64,000 bases of DNA from Lunularia cruciata (GCA_948567375.1 OX419758.1:41617473-41681472); one strand, 5' to 3'; positions 50,496-63,730 are shown, numbered from the stretch's first letter. Notes: generated by a model from the sequence alone, not told the origin. Numbers and translations: made by a program.

Positions 50496-52798
50496 ATGAG
50501 TATGGCATGTCGAAGAACTTTGTTGCGGCGAGTTCTAGAAGTGCTGGAGCGTGGGCATAGGGGCGGTTCAGGAGCCGTTTTAGACGCCGCTTCGAGTGCA
50601 GTTGGCGGCCAATCGAGAAACTTTTCATCGTCCACGAACACTCTCGCTTTGGTAAGTTTCTTGCATGGACCTTGTGTTTTTTCCTTTTTCTCCTCTCTTG
50701 CTTCATTCCTTGTAACCAATACGTGCAGTATTTTGTATGGCTAATTTGCAAGGAAGCTGAATTTAGGTTATGCAATTCAGGCAAAATGACCGTTCCTCAT
50801 CGCAAGCTTAAACCCTAGATTTATACATTTAACGATCTTCGAACTCAATCAGTGACAGTGATTGGAGATTTTTGGTCGAAGGAAATGGTGGGAACCGCCG
50901 ATCACATGCATTTGATTTTACAGCTTTGCACGTGAATGTTGTAACTGTTATATGGAATTTTGGGAAGCGTGGGTTGCCTTGTCATCCGTTGCAAGAAGTT
51001 AGGTTCAGATGCACAAAAACCCTAGATGGCTCCGACAGAGAAGATAATTGTTTTTGTGCATATAAGGTTTTGTCTAAATCAATATAAGGTCCTGGTTAAA
51101 ATAACGATTTGCTTATTATCAAGGCCTGCTTTTCGCAGTCACGATGGGCATCTTCAATATCTTTGAACGCTAGGGCGCCAAGGTTGGAGCTTCGCGGTGC
51201 AGTAGATGCCCTGTCTTTCTCTTCTGCTGCAACGCCGCAGGTTGACGGCAAGGATGGTAGTAGCCCAGGAGCCTCTACTGAAACTACTGCCACTCCGGCC
51301 AGCACAGAGGACGAGCCTGTTCAAACACAAGGAGGTGCAGAGCGAAAAGGAGGTGATGAGGACCTTAACAAAGAGGATATGGTTGGTCTTCTAGCTGAAA
51401 AGCTGGCTCTCATAGAACAAAAAGACAAGGAAGTGAAGGCGCTGAAGGATAAGCTACTGTGGAGCTTGGCAGAGATGGAGAATGTCAGGGAGAGGGCAAG
51501 GAGAGATGCCGACAGCACTAGAAAGTACGCTGTACAGGTGTGTTATATTTTTCTTTCTTGGTCATGGCCTTGTCCGGTGGAATTTCAGGGGAGTAAGAAT
51601 AAGGTCATGAGAGCAGTTTGGACAGTGAGATCTACAGTTTCTGGAGTTCAAATAGGGAACACCTTCTGCCGAGATGGAGCTCTTGAGTGACCAGGGTCAC
51701 TAAAGGAAAAATATCTACTTACAGTCGCACATTTAAATCCAAATCAAAATTTTTATTTGAAGTCTATTCCCGCGACAGTGGGTGGTTTCTTGACTTCATT
51801 GTCCAGTGTTTGTTGCTAGGTGGTCAAGCCTGAATTCTATCAGGTGGAGTTGCGGGTTGTGATTTCAAGTAGCACCAAGTTCTGAAACTTATGAAAGTAC
51901 TATCTCACGGTTTCTCTTATGTGGATCAGAACTTTGCGAAAGGTTTGCTAGATGTGGCCGACAATTTATCAAGGGCAGCATCCGTTGTGCCGGAGGAAGT
52001 TGCCAAGTCAAACGTTGCAGATGACTCCACTGGAACTGTTAAATTACTTCAGTCCTTGCTACAAGGAGTAGAAATAACGGAGAGACAGCTGCTACAGGTA
52101 CTCTTTCAATTCTGAGCACTTGAAGATCAATGTTCCTGGAGATCAAGAAACTTATTTGTAAAATATGTGGAAGCCCTTGCGTCGCTATTCTCCTTGCTTC
52201 TGTGGACAACATTAGACCTAGTATTTTGTGAGGGTCTTTGACATTGAGAGTTGTGCTCGCTCAGATCAGTAGTTCTGGAAGTATCTATCTTCCATATTTA
52301 CTTCTAAATGTCAAAGAGTATGATGGTGTGTTTTGGTGTGGTTGTCCTTAGTGGTCCTTATCCACATGGCGTTTGACATTGAATTGACTTAGAAAAGTAT
52401 ATGAATTGCTTATGGAGTAGATTGGACTGATTCGGAAATCTTCTTTGGCTGCAGACTTTCAGGAAGCATGGGTTGGAGAAGTTTGATCCATTAGGTGAAC
52501 CGTTTGATCCAAGTAAACATGCAGCCATATTCGAAGTAGATGATGCAGCAAAACCACCTGGCACTGTAGCCATGGTCCTCAAGGTATTGCCTGGTCACTT
52601 CTCATTGGAGTAACTTGGCTCGGAAATAAGAAATAATCGGCTGAATATAACGCTTTTGTCATGTAGATATGCTCTTTCAGAGGAAAACCTGACACTTAGA
52701 ATGTACGTTATCTGTGGTGTGTGCAGGTTGGTTATTCACTAAATGAAAGAGTCATCCGCCCGGCCGAAGTAGCAGTCGTGAAAGACCCTTCAGTATAA
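50496..52798 (+). CDS. mitochondrial GrpE nucleotide exchange factor (Mge1-type)
   Basis: Co-chaperone that releases ADP from mitochondrial Hsp70, driving protein import and folding in the matrix. Five exons: 50496-50651, 51139-51537, 51930-52097, 52455-52583, 52727-52798. All introns are GT-AG and phase 0; the predicted protein is 307 residues. Residues 1-50 are Arg/Ser-rich with almost no acids (MSMACRRTLLRRVLEVLERG), a typical mitochondrial presequence. After a low-complexity acidic linker comes a long coiled coil (ALIEQKDKEVKALKDKLLW) leading into MENVRERARRDADSTRKYA. Then come NFAKGLLDVADNLSRA and the C-terminal beta domain with FDPSKHAAIFEVDD, PPGTVAMVLKVGYSLNERVI and RPAEVAVV. It looks intact. 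Exon 2 could also begin at 51124, adding five in-frame residues. Confidence 0.95.
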
Positions 52799-53574
52799 GC
52801 TCTACTAGAAAATTTTGGTAGCCCTTAGAAATTCATTAGGCGGAGATTCAGCTTGAGCGTCTTTTGCTTATGCTCTTCTTTATATAGCATGTCAGCATTA
52901 TGAGAAATGTGAGGTTTCAGCCCAAGAAGAAAGTGAGGTGACCCACAGATTGTGGATTCTTAAGAAATACGTATTAGATTATCCCACCTCATGTTCTGAG
53001 AGTTCTGAAAGATGGAGGTGGCCCTACGCGGGAGGCAAGTACTGTATATTGGAAGAGCACTTATAACACGTTATACTCACTATGGTCCCAAAGAAATGTC
53101 CGAAGCGTTGCAGTTTATAGACTGCCTGTCTCTGGGAGGCTGGTATTTCTTTGAGTTAATGTGTGTCGGAAATATCGTTCTATCCGAGATCGTCGTTTTG
53201 AACAGTTTCTGACGTCAACTCAATTTTCAAATGTGTACATTATTCTGAGACATCGTTTTACCAGGAGAACACTCGTACTGTTGTGAAAGTCCCGACAGTA
53301 TAGTAGTGAACACGGTTGAGCAATGGTTGGCCAAGACCCTGAGATGTGTTAGACAACTTTGCCGTCATCCTGACGAAGAAATCCTTTTTGTGTTCTGTGT
53401 ATGAGGGTTTAGAGGTATGTAACGCGTTGTTCACCAGACCATTGAGATATGTAGTGGTTATGTATTTGGAATCTGGTTGGACGTCCCTCTGTGTTATGCA
53501 CCATACTCTATGGTCATGAATTCTTAGTTGCTATCACCGACTGAGCTAATATATCATTAGTACCAGGCACATGT
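52799..53574. other. 3' flank of GrpE, intergenic
   Basis: Nothing recognised beyond the probable 3' UTR. Confidence 0.4.
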
Positions 53575-53648
53575 GTAGAGACACAATTGAAGTGTACAAA
53601 CCAATCTTTGCGTAGAGACACAATTGAAGTGTACAAACCAATCTTTGC
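53575..53648 (+). repeat. 37-bp perfect tandem duplication
   Basis: Two identical copies (53575-53611 and 53612-53648) beginning GTAGAGACACAATTGAAGTG. Perfect identity suggests a recent duplication. Confidence 0.95.
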
Positions 53649-54357
53649 ATGAGGTAAATACCATTATGCGGTTGAACTTTGTCGTTCAACACCTTGAAAC
53701 CAGACATCATTTGTCTTTGAGTCGTTCTATATCGTGATGGCTGAAGTCGAGGCACACGGAGGCGAGGTGTTGCACACCGAATATCACTGATAAGAAGCTC
53801 TTCAACGGTGATTCTGGATGCACTTAGTACGCAGCCATCGTGTAACATCGAGGAGATAGTAGGTTGACCATACTATGCCACTGAGAACGTGACAATGGTG
53901 ACGAGGTACTGCAAAATTATTGGCGGGCTCATTAATCAGGCCCTGAAGAGACCCACTATAGATTTCCTATTCCTTCGTTCTTAGTCAGACGGCAGTTGTG
54001 TGATATGATCAAACAACAGGGAAGAAGGCAGACAGGTTCTTAGATGTCTGACTAGAGGAATTGAGATGCTTTGACAAAGTAGAGCAGCGTGAGAGTGGAC
54101 TCGGTGATGTACTTGAGGTAATTGCACTTGAAATATGGCTTGTTTTCGCCATATTTCAAATGAGAAGACATCTGTCGATGGTTATATGGTTGTCTGGACG
54201 ATGAAATCCCCCTTGTCGGGGTAAAGAAACGTAGAGCACGAGTTTGTTGCTTAAAACTTTCTCTGTCGGAGTGAGGCGGAAGTCAGGAACTTCACATCTG
54301 GTGAGATGGCTAGAGAAAGCAATCGTGAGAAGTAACACGACACTTCTTTCAGTGAGC
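53649..54357. other. intergenic, nothing recognised
   Basis: Only short open frames on both strands. Confidence 0.4.
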
Positions 54358-54924
54358 TTATTCTCTCCAACCGTCTTCACGTTTTTTCATGCATTTTGTA
54401 GCCTCATGAACTTCCCTAATCCTGCTTTTCTTGGTTGCCAGCGATAGTTTTCTGCAGCATCTATTTTCTTTGGTATGTGGTAACGTGCTTCTCTCTCTTG
54501 GGTCCGAGACAGTCGATGTGTTTAAGTAAAATACAGCAGTGGTTGTGGGCCCAACTCGTCTCTGTTTAGGGTGCAGAGCATCGTCGAGCAACGCGTCCTC
54601 TCTTTTGCAGGTGTTCCAGAGTTGGCTCAGTAAATCGTCATCGGTATTCTCAAACTCATCCGTCAAAAACTCATCACTTTCTAGATCAGGGCCCACAGTT
54701 TCTACATCCGTATCAAAATCAGATCTCTCATCCTCGTCTTTGTCGTCCTCAAGCTCATGAATCTCCACACCTCCGGCTGCAGTTTGTTTGGGGGTCTTTT
54801 CGTAGCAATTTTTGTCCGTGTCCTTGAGTTTGGCCATGATGCTTTTCTGATTTAGTTGCCTGGGTGAAAGTGACGCAGTGCCTTTGGGGTTTGAGGTTCG
54901 AACTAGAGGAAGACGCGTTGTCAT
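54358..54924 (-). CDS. hypothetical acidic protein
   Basis: Single-frame minus-strand ORF of 188 residues; I do not recognise the product. Residues about 53-100 are strongly acidic (for example ELEDDKDEDERSDFDTD, then FENTDDDLLSQLWNTC), and the last 40 residues are basic. The overall pattern of a disordered acidic middle with a basic tail recalls nuclear or chromatin-associated proteins, but that is a guess. No intron is needed. The opposite strand gives only a serine-rich shadow. It may be one exon of a longer gene. Confidence 0.5.
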   Translation of the reverse strand: MTTRLPLVRTSNPKGTASLSPRQLNQKSIMAKLKDTDKNCYEKTPKQTAAGGVEIHELEDDKDEDERSDFDTDVETVGPDLESDEFLTDEFENTDDDLLSQLWNTCKREDALLDDALHPKQRRVGPTTTAVFYLNTSTVSDPRERSTLPHTKENRCCRKLSLATKKSRIREVHEATKCMKKREDGWRE

Positions 54925-56026
54925 GTTGGAGAAGTTCCATTCTAGACTGCAAGTACTCCTCGGCTTCAGAACAGCAGCAGCTGATTGCCGATGCGACTTC
55001 TTGACTCCTGCAAACGAGAGTGTAGGTAGTTTGAGCTACTTTCCCATACTTGAATTACTGCTCGGGAGGTTTGTTCAGAGCTTTCTTTAATGACCAAATT
55101 CAAACCACGTTACAGAGCTTCCACCAGCATCCACCTAACTGTTCACCGTTTCGACGACTATGAAGCTCGAAATTAGCGTATTGACTGTTCATATGCCCGC
55201 AATGGTGGGTGAGTATCCGTCACAAGGAGAAGAAAGAGAAAAACCTGGAATTGTGGACTTGGCGGTCTTAATCTTCCGTTGCATTACCTTCAAGAGCAAA
55301 TCCTGCTCCCTGCACCCTCTCCGTCCCCATCCGCAGGATAAACAAGACTTCCCATTCAGAAGAGAACATCAATAGCAAGCCGCAGGAAAACACTTTTTGT
55401 ACAGCTCATGACCTCTTCTGGTAGGACTCAATAAGAGTTTACTACTGTTCATGATCTGTTCTGATTGGAATTCGAGTATATAAGCTATGAGTCCCCATGA
55501 TTCCCACCACTTCTTCCGCTGATTGAAAACTACTTTCTCCTCTCCGTGTGGTCTATACGCTTTCTTTCACATCAACCTGGACAGGTTGTGTACCATACCA
55601 TTGGTCTATAATCCGATTCGTAGTTTTCTTGGGTCGAATCATTGCAGCTGTCTTCACAAACTGTTCACATTCAACAACTAACCTCAGCAGTCTTCATCCG
55701 GCTCAACGTCCTGATCACTACCCCTTGACAACAACTACCGCAACAACACAACGGCACTGCGCGGACATGGACTTCCTTATTAAAGTCTTCCTCATTTCCA
55801 TCCCTCCCTCACTAATTAAAGCGTGTCAAATTGCCCTCTACACAGATTCTTCTACTTCTTCCAACTTACTCCATCCGTCACACCGTCCCCTTCTCTTCCA
55901 GACTTCCTGCTTTTTTCTTCTTCTTCTTCATGATTACTATCCGTCTTAGTCCAACCCCGAAAAGAATTATCAAATCTCTGCCCCACCGCACGAGTTCTTC
56001 TCTACCTCCATAGCTGCTAGATCCCC
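54925..56026. other. intergenic, nothing recognised
   Basis: Pyrimidine-rich in 55.7-56.0 kb. Open frames here are short and low in complexity, without domain features. Confidence 0.4.
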
Positions 56027-56072
56027 CATCCAATTCATCCCACACCAACTCATCCAATTCATCCCACACCCC
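56027..56072 (+). repeat. 24-bp tandem duplication
   Basis: Two near-complete copies of a unit starting CATCCAATTCATCCCACACC. Confidence 0.85.
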
Positions 56073-59000
56073 TTCCAACCTTTACTCCTAAGAGAACTTC
56101 ATTCTGCCCTTCCCTTTTTAGATTTTGCAAGAGCAAGTAGCTTAAGCTGTTAACACTACCACGTACCCTCAAACACTTTGATGATCAAAAGGTCGCTGCC
56201 GCCGCTGCTGCTTCCATTTCAGGTGGCACGAAGCTTTGCAAGCATGTGCTCGCTACCGTTATAACGACCACGGTGTCCCCGCCGTAGGACATCTAAACCT
56301 CGAGTAAACCCGGCCTGGATCTGACGGTTGGCCGCAACCTTCAGCCCTAATCAGGGTTTAAGCCCCACACCGTGTTCCCCCATGGATGCAGTTACCCCGG
56401 GGCTGCTACCACCTCGCCGCCGCTCCTTGGGCATCTGCTAGCGGAAGGTGAAAGGGCAGCGTGGTACTCAAAGGTTTTCCAGGGCTCAGCGATCAGCTAA
56501 TCAAGGGAATTACAATAATTGTAGTGCCATTAATCACCTACGGCCTTTATGGTCCACGGTGTTCGGTCTTTCAAAACCGCGTTATGATTACCTCCAGACA
56601 CGCCTGCTAAATTTATTTCTAGGAGATATGAAACTGGCACCTACACCCCTTTCGTTCTTTCCAGGACATGAACCTGAAATCAACTCAAACGAGCTCCGAA
56701 TTAAGAGCTCTATTATTATATCTAATTTCTTAGATAATCATGCATTGCTCCATCGTTCTGCCATGGTGGGTGTGATGTTCTACAGGCCTTTTTCTCTCCA
56801 GCTCTACGGTTACTGGAAGGTACATTTTCATCATCGTGCTGATAAAATATCAACCACCCTAGTCTCCTAAACAGGTTTCCAGAGAATGTCGCTAGATCCG
56901 TGCTAGCTGACTACTTCTATGTTGAGTAATAAACCAGTTTTAGCATATTCATTGCCCAAGTCATCTAGTGCCAAAGGTCATGTAATGAACAGACAAATAA
57001 CATGACTGGATGTTGGGAACCTTAGTATATTTCACTAAAGCAATTATTGGCAAAGCTCTATTGAGTCCAAGTTCTCTGAAAAGTGAGTGTAAAAATAACC
57101 TTCTTCTCTACTAATTTTGCAAAAATCTCAAAAACATAATTATATGTTTAACCACGACTAAGACGCCCAATGAGAACCATTATTTGCTAAATACGGCTAT
57201 ACCCTGTGCTATGAATATGCTACCTCTAATTTTGGGTTGCCGAGGAAATAGGAAACGAGATGCTGAATTTCTATGTCAACCTTCCACTTCCATCGACAAG
57301 TTTTGCAGGAGCGAGCCAGATTCTTTTGGAAAGAAGTGTAGATTTAATCAGTTGTTGGAATTCTGTTGAGGACTTTGAAAACATAGGCTGATAACAACTT
57401 TGCTGAAAGAAAAAAGGCAAAAAGAAAGACACAATATCGTTAGGAAGGCGGTAGAAGGTATGTTGAGAATAAAAACATCAACCACAATTGAATCTCGATC
57501 CATTAGTAGTGACCTTTACATACATACAAAACATGAACCGATGGGTATGTCAGGGTTCGATAAATGTCTATCTCTCCCTCTCCGTTGAACTTCGTAAAAA
57601 TTTTAAATGCCCTACATGATTATCTTACTTTCTGATTTCCTTTATATCTACCAGTTCCTATGAAAAGTAGAAAGACCCCCAAACATTGACTTGCCCGACC
57701 GGACCGCACATGCTTTTCGAAGTATGTGTCGGAGACAAAGAAAGGGAAGAGAAGGGACAAGAAAAAGTAGACACAAGAAGATAAGAAAGCATAGGATTGA
57801 GCAATTTTTGCCTTTGGTTGTTCGTAGGACGAGGGATTGGAGACAAATATCGCACACACGACTCATATCCATTCAATGATTGGACAATGCAAGCAGGAAA
57901 ATGTAAAGAAGATGTTTGCACAAGTTCTCCAAATGCGGGGACAAAAGTTCTAGAATATTTTGTGGCGTAGCCAGAAAAGTTGAGCAGAAAACATCAGCAA
58001 AATTTCCCTTCTCCAAAGTTCTGTAAACTAGTATATGACTATCCAAAATCTATTGACTTTGTTCCAAATGAGACTACGAGTAACTTCAAATTGGATTTTC
58101 CCTTTCGTTTTACTTGAATGGGATCGAAAAGATCAAGTAGAAGACGAAACGCATGATGGATGGTATATACTTCACCTTTCAACTGCTGCGGGATGCTTTC
58201 TATACTCCAAGCACAAGAATGCATGCCTGCCCTGAGAAATGTCAATATACCCCGTGATTTGTGAAGAACCGACCATTTGAGAATGAACGACTGCGACCGC
58301 TTGACTTCCCATTGTTGCTCTTGACGAGAATATGGAGCAGAAGCTTCGGTCACAAGGTGCACGTGATACCCCAAAGTGCTGGACCGAGAAAGAATATTCA
58401 GGGGCAAGAGCAGAGCGAACCTATCTGAAGAGATTCAGCAAACAGAAACGATTTGCAAGAGGAAGGCGTTCAACAGAAAGTTCCTTGTCCTTGTAAAGTC
58501 CAATTGATGTGTCGCTAGCAAACCTCTGAATTGGTGAATTGCTGGGAAGTAATCTGTTGTAAGATGTATCAGTATGAACGGGAGTGATGGCGCATCTCAA
58601 TCTCTTTGACAGCTTATGTTTTGATTAGAATCGTAATGGCGACATCATTTGGTCTCGTACCATGAATTAACTACTATGTGTGAGCCGGTTGGTTTAGACA
58701 CACCTCCCTGGCATCGAATCAATGCTCGTTAGATCTCCTGAGCCAGATTTATGCAAGTCGAGAACCTCTCTCTGTGGTCTATCTCTCCTTTAAGGAATAA
58801 CATGGCACCAAACTGTATGGGAAATCCAGTGCCAATCGTGAGAGAATTCTAAGATTCTCCGTCTCTTTACAGTGCACATGGATGAGAGGGTCTTCCCTCT
58901 TCCGTTCGGGATCACCTCCATAGATAATTTGTGTTTCCTCATTTGTTCTCATCTAAAGATCTGTCTCCAGGATTTGGTGTGTAGGCAGTTAAAAGTAGAT

Positions 59001-59870
59001 TACACTACTCGTCCGAGAGAGAAATTACATATCTTCTGTACCAGAAAATTTGCAAATGTACGTATTGCACCTTCAGGGTAAAGCCATTTAGCTCCTCGGT
59101 TGTTTCTCAAAGTTGAGAAATATCTCAGTCTTGCTTTGTCTCCGATCCACATTCTATCATACAGGAGCCAGATGTTCGCACTTGGGAAGCCACCATATCG
59201 AAATATTATGATATATATCGGTACTCGTAATAATCTGCACGAAGGAGGACAGCAGCAATGTGCACGTTTCCAATGCTAATCAAGGAGGCCGTTCACTTAG
59301 AAACGAGTAATGACGCGATTAGGAAATGTGGGGAACGCACGGACACACTCCACACTTTTCTGTGTGCAGCCCTGGTCACGAGGTGCTTTTGAAGAGTCGG
59401 TGCTAAAGGTGCTACGACTAGTAGCAGTAGCACACACACAATACTCAGTTGCTCATTGGATGGATGGATTCAGATTCCTTCACTTTAGACCGTTCATATA
59501 CACCAAATTCCTCGAATCCGATGCTCGATCAACGAAGCACGACAGGGCGGAAATCCTGACTTGCCCTGTGAGCCCTGGATGCAACTTTCCTTTTCTGCCG
59601 ATTTTGCGAGCTACCGAACATCCAGCAGCAGCAAATTGGCACCACCAGCAGCCCTACTGATCGGTGACGTCCTGTTTGCTTGCATCAGCGATTATTTTCT
59701 TTCCTTTCCTCGCGTTTTCTCACGAGTCAAAACCCAAAAGCCTTGGCTTCGCTTCACTTTCGTTCATTCTGCTGTGAGGAAAAAGGGTGTCTCAGTGAGA
59801 AAGGAGCTCTAATCTATAGATGAATTGAATTGTGTCAAGCTTTGGTGTAGAGGTTATCGGGAATGATTGC
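56073..59870. other. intergenic, no convincing gene
   Basis: Several frames of 60-140 codons exist, the longest at 56448-56870 plus strand (140 residues) and 58039-58407 minus strand (122 residues). None shows a domain, family resemblance or supporting splice structure. A GC-rich patch lies at 56.18-56.45 kb. Confidence 0.4.
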
Positions 59871-62345
59871 GGACATGACGAGAGAGAGAGAAAGGGAGAG
59901 AGGGAGTCAAAGTGGAACCATGCAGTGGAACAACTATGACGACGCACCGCGTAAACATAGTGAACGCAGTCAATGGTGTGCAATGTATACCGTAGAGGGT
60001 CAAACCTCTCCCAGGGCTGGGTGCGGTTCAGGATCTCCACAAGTTGCTTACATATTTTTCAGTAATAAGGGTGTGGACCTTTAATTAGTTCTTTCCACTC
60101 TAATAGAAGCTCAAGAAAAATTTCAAAGTTCTACACTTAGATAGGCTTTATGGTTATTCTTGTGGAATATTCTTAGTTTTTCTTAGAAAATATTTCCATT
60201 TCATCGTAAGCAATAATTATTTTTTTCAAAATGATATTAAGATATGATAATAAAGTTATAAAATTTAAACATAAAATTTAAAGAATAAAATACTATATAT
60301 ATATATAAATTAGAGAAATATTTTCACCACTTTGGTATCCTACAGTTTATGCTCAACAGTTTAAAAATACGCGAATCCACTATTTCTTTAAACCATCGGT
60401 AACCCTAAAACTTATATTCTGTTTACATACATGAAGAAGACATACACAGTAATTAAATTTTTATTAGTCTAGTTCTTACTTAATGTGTATTAGATTGGTA
60501 AACTAACTAGTAAACGTGACACCAAAAATGCTTGAACGTAAATAGTGTAATCGACGCTAATTCTGGTAGACAGGAGCGGCAACCACGTAACCGCGTGAAA
60601 TTTGCAGAGTGGCAAAACCACACAAGATAACCGCGGCCAGACACCGAAGAACACGGTGGTTTGCGGTTAACTCCCTTTACTCTTTACTATTTGTATGTCT
60701 CATGGCTTGTCCAGTATCTCAACACTGAAGATGTGAAACAGGATTACCTGTACTTAGGAGAATTTGGAAGAGGAGAACTGTGCTTTAAGAGCGCGTGAAG
60801 TTCAACCATTTGCAGTTGACCACAGAAAGTGTTCTGCATGGTCGACGCGAGCGTTTCGGTTTCTCCACATATTGCACTCTTTTCCCTAACCAGTGGGTGT
60901 ATTTGATGAGGGTGTTCCACGTTCATAGACGCCTCAGGAATCTTTTCACTTTGAACATTATTAAGGTAGGAATTGATGTTTATGTTTTCAGAGAACCATC
61001 AATTCCTCGTTTATACCAAAAATATTGGAATATTTCTAAAATGATACCAGGAATATGGGAATATTCTCGAAATATTTCTATGCTATATTACTTAGCAGTC
61101 AAAATTTTACTTTCAATTTACAGAATGCTTATCATCTTTACGTGTTGGTTATAAATTATGCTCAGATCAGATTTAGTTGGTTTGAAATTCACGATGTCGT
61201 TCTTTCCAGGAACTATGGACTATGTTACCGTAAAATATTTTTTTTGTGTATTTAAATAATGTAATAAAATATAATAATAAGGTCTTGAGACCGTCTGGAC
61301 CCATGATAATTATTTAATTCTCCATTAGTGAAGATTCTTAACAAATGCGGTTCACACTAATTAGAAAAGCGACTTCAAAAATCACTGAACTGAAATAGTG
61401 TAGTCCAAATTAATTACGGAAAGAGTGTACAAAATTATGCGACTGTCAACCACGTGATGGAGAGGAAATGCACCACTTAATTCAGGCTGACGCAGTCAGT
61501 GGACTGTTTCCCCCTTTTACTGTAGCAGTCAAAACTCTACGTGGACGGTTTTCTCACGCAAGCTTTTCTCTGGGGTCTTTTCACAAGAGAAGAGTGGGAA
61601 TAAGAATTTAATTGAGGTTAATTATCATTATTTTATAATGGGATAGAGAGCACGTTTATGCCAGGGACATGATATGTTGCCACATTGCCTATATAGACTT
61701 GAAACCTAAATGAATGAGTTTTGTTGCATCGTTTGGTATGAATTCTGCAGAAGGCATGCTATGCTTTCTAAATGCGGCATGGTGTATTAGCCTCAGATAT
61801 ACAACATTTATGAACCACTATTAATCATCTGATATTTAGGTCGGTGAAAATGTTCAGTATCATTCCATTGAACATTTGATCCACCAACTACGATGAAATT
61901 AGTGAAAAGTATATTTTTCTATTTACACAACAATTGGTTTCTCGTATTGACGAATTAGAAGAGATGTTAACCAACAACCGAAAAGATGTCTTTAAAGATA
62001 AAAAACAATAGAACCAAAACGACACGGTTCATTAATCATCAAAGATTATAGACTCACGCAGTGCATTAGTATCTACTTTATCAAACATTCACTGGTACGC
62101 AGTTTCTCCACGGCTCCAACCACGTAGCTGATGTTGAAGATTCACAGTAATTTACTGTAGTAAAAGAACGGCGCACCGCGTAACCTTGCCCAACCCAGTC
62201 AACGAGATACCTGCATGGGAATAGGAGCGGTTCAATTTCCCCGCATATCAAAGAGAGGCGACCACTAACAACCACGTAATTTCTCAACCGCAACTGGTCG
62301 AGTGGTGCGGTCAATAAAGTTGTTTGATCTGCAGACATAGTCAGT
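59871..62345. other. intergenic with recurring CACGTA / CGCGTAA motifs
   Basis: No gene supported. The strings AACCACGTA and CACCGCGTAA recur at about 59.94, 60.58, 61.45, 62.12, 62.17 and 62.28 kb in otherwise AT-rich DNA. A purine GAGA run lies at about 59.88-59.91 kb. Confidence 0.45.
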
Positions 62346-62359
62346 CAGACCTTTATAGC

Positions 62360-62492
62360 TACAGTACAGTCAAGCGCTATACATGTGGTTCCTATACAGT
62401 ACTCTGAAACTCGTATGGAGGACTGACATTGTCTACAGTACGATGCAGTTGGCCATTGACGTAGTACAGTAGAAGTGACGAGCTGTACAGTA
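62360..62492. repeat. cluster of five TACAGTA motifs
   Basis: TACAGTA at 62360, 62395, 62434, 62465 and 62486, mostly in the context GTAC. It is irregularly spaced, so not a simple tandem repeat. GTAC is the core recognised by plant SBP-domain copper-response regulators. No gene was identified immediately downstream. Confidence 0.65.
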
Positions 62493-63458
62493 ATCCAGTG
62501 CGTGTGGGAGGGAAATCGTGCACAGAGTTTCACAGGATGCTTTCTCTCAATGATGGGGTCTTTCCATCCTTCGTTTTTCCTACGCGGTCGCCTTTCTTCC
62601 TCAATGAAGATGGTATTGTGGAATTCAGTATTGCTTTGCTGTACGAATTATACTGCTGCTTTGAAGTTGATTGCAAGTGGATTATGTTTGAAGTGATTCA
62701 AGTTCATATTTTGGTTGGATTAAGCTGGTCTTGAATTGTTAAGCGTAGTTCGGATGAGTCTCCTGTTCTTTTGTTTTGATGACATCAGTTAAAACGTGAA
62801 AAGGTTGAAACCTATGGAGGATAGCGCATACGCTGCAAACACTTTGGCGTGCTAATGACTGATGTAACAAATTTCTCGTGAAACATATCGGAGCAAGACG
62901 TCGGTACGTTTAAAAGTGTACCTTTGGAAAGATTGTTCCTTCTCCAATCTATCTATTTCGTGTGCCTACTTGGTGGGTTAACCTAGATGATACTTTGCAC
63001 ACAACAGAGCCTCGAGCCAGAATTACGCAAATGCACCAAATTTAAACAGTATCATGGCCACTCTTTCATCTGAGTGGCATAAAACTTATGAACCCAGTTA
63101 TTGGTCAACACAGTAATCCCCAGAAAATAAATTATTAGTGATTGATGCACCGCATTCGACGTTGATCCATTCGGATGCTAACAAATCTGGGCGACATTGA
63201 ACTTACTTGCAAGGATTCATTCTAGGGGGCTCGTAAATAGTTTATCTACAGAATATCCTTAAAATGTAACATATGTTTCTATGCAGCGCATAGCTAAGGA
63301 ACGCTTTGAACACGACTGACGATTCGCGAAACAACTTGTGAAGTTTCTCCTTTTTCTATTGTCTTTGACTGATACGTGTTGTTCTTTCTAAGTACGTTTA
63401 CTCTAGAAGACAAATCTGCCAAGCCAAGAAAATCTCCGGCCACGTATTAGGATTTTGA
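62493..63458. other. intergenic, nothing recognised
   Basis: A plus-strand frame at 62498-62734 (78 residues) lacks any recognisable feature. Confidence 0.4.
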
Positions 63459-63730
63459 TTATCGAGTTTCAAGGATATTCAAAACTTGCTCCAACGTCTG
63501 GAAATTTGTCTGCACATGAAGAAGATGTCCAAGTTCCGCTTGCCATCCTGCAAATACAAGGTCGTATATCGAAATAAAACAATATAGTGTAGTCGTACAT
63601 ATTACTAATATTAAGTTACAGGCTCTCATTGCAAGTACCACTTTTGCTGCCTACCTCTTGCAATTGTATTGCAGGCGAAGCATCCTGTTTGACGCGAGGG
63701 AGAGTTTGGACTTCATGCAACTAGCTCGAA
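63459..63730 (-). CDS. possible last exons of a gene entering from the right edge
   Basis: Minus-strand segment 63547-63459 follows a good acceptor (TTGTATTTGCAG) and ends at a stop codon. It encodes WQAELGHLLHVQTNFQTLEQ and a short tail, amphipathic and helical in look. A preceding exon around 63.73-63.65 kb with donor GAG|GTAGGC is possible. The product is not recognised and upstream exons lie outside the window or are unresolved. Confidence 0.3.

Noticed and set aside
54539-54760. Serine-rich plus-strand frame
   Set aside because: Antisense reading of the acidic Asp/Glu codons of the minus-strand frame.
56180-56450. GC-rich patch as rRNA fragment
   Set aside because: No recognisable conserved rRNA core sequence was found.
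56448-56870. 140-codon plus-strand frame
   Set aside because: No recognisable domain or family signature and no supporting context; kept only as a note in the intergenic entry.
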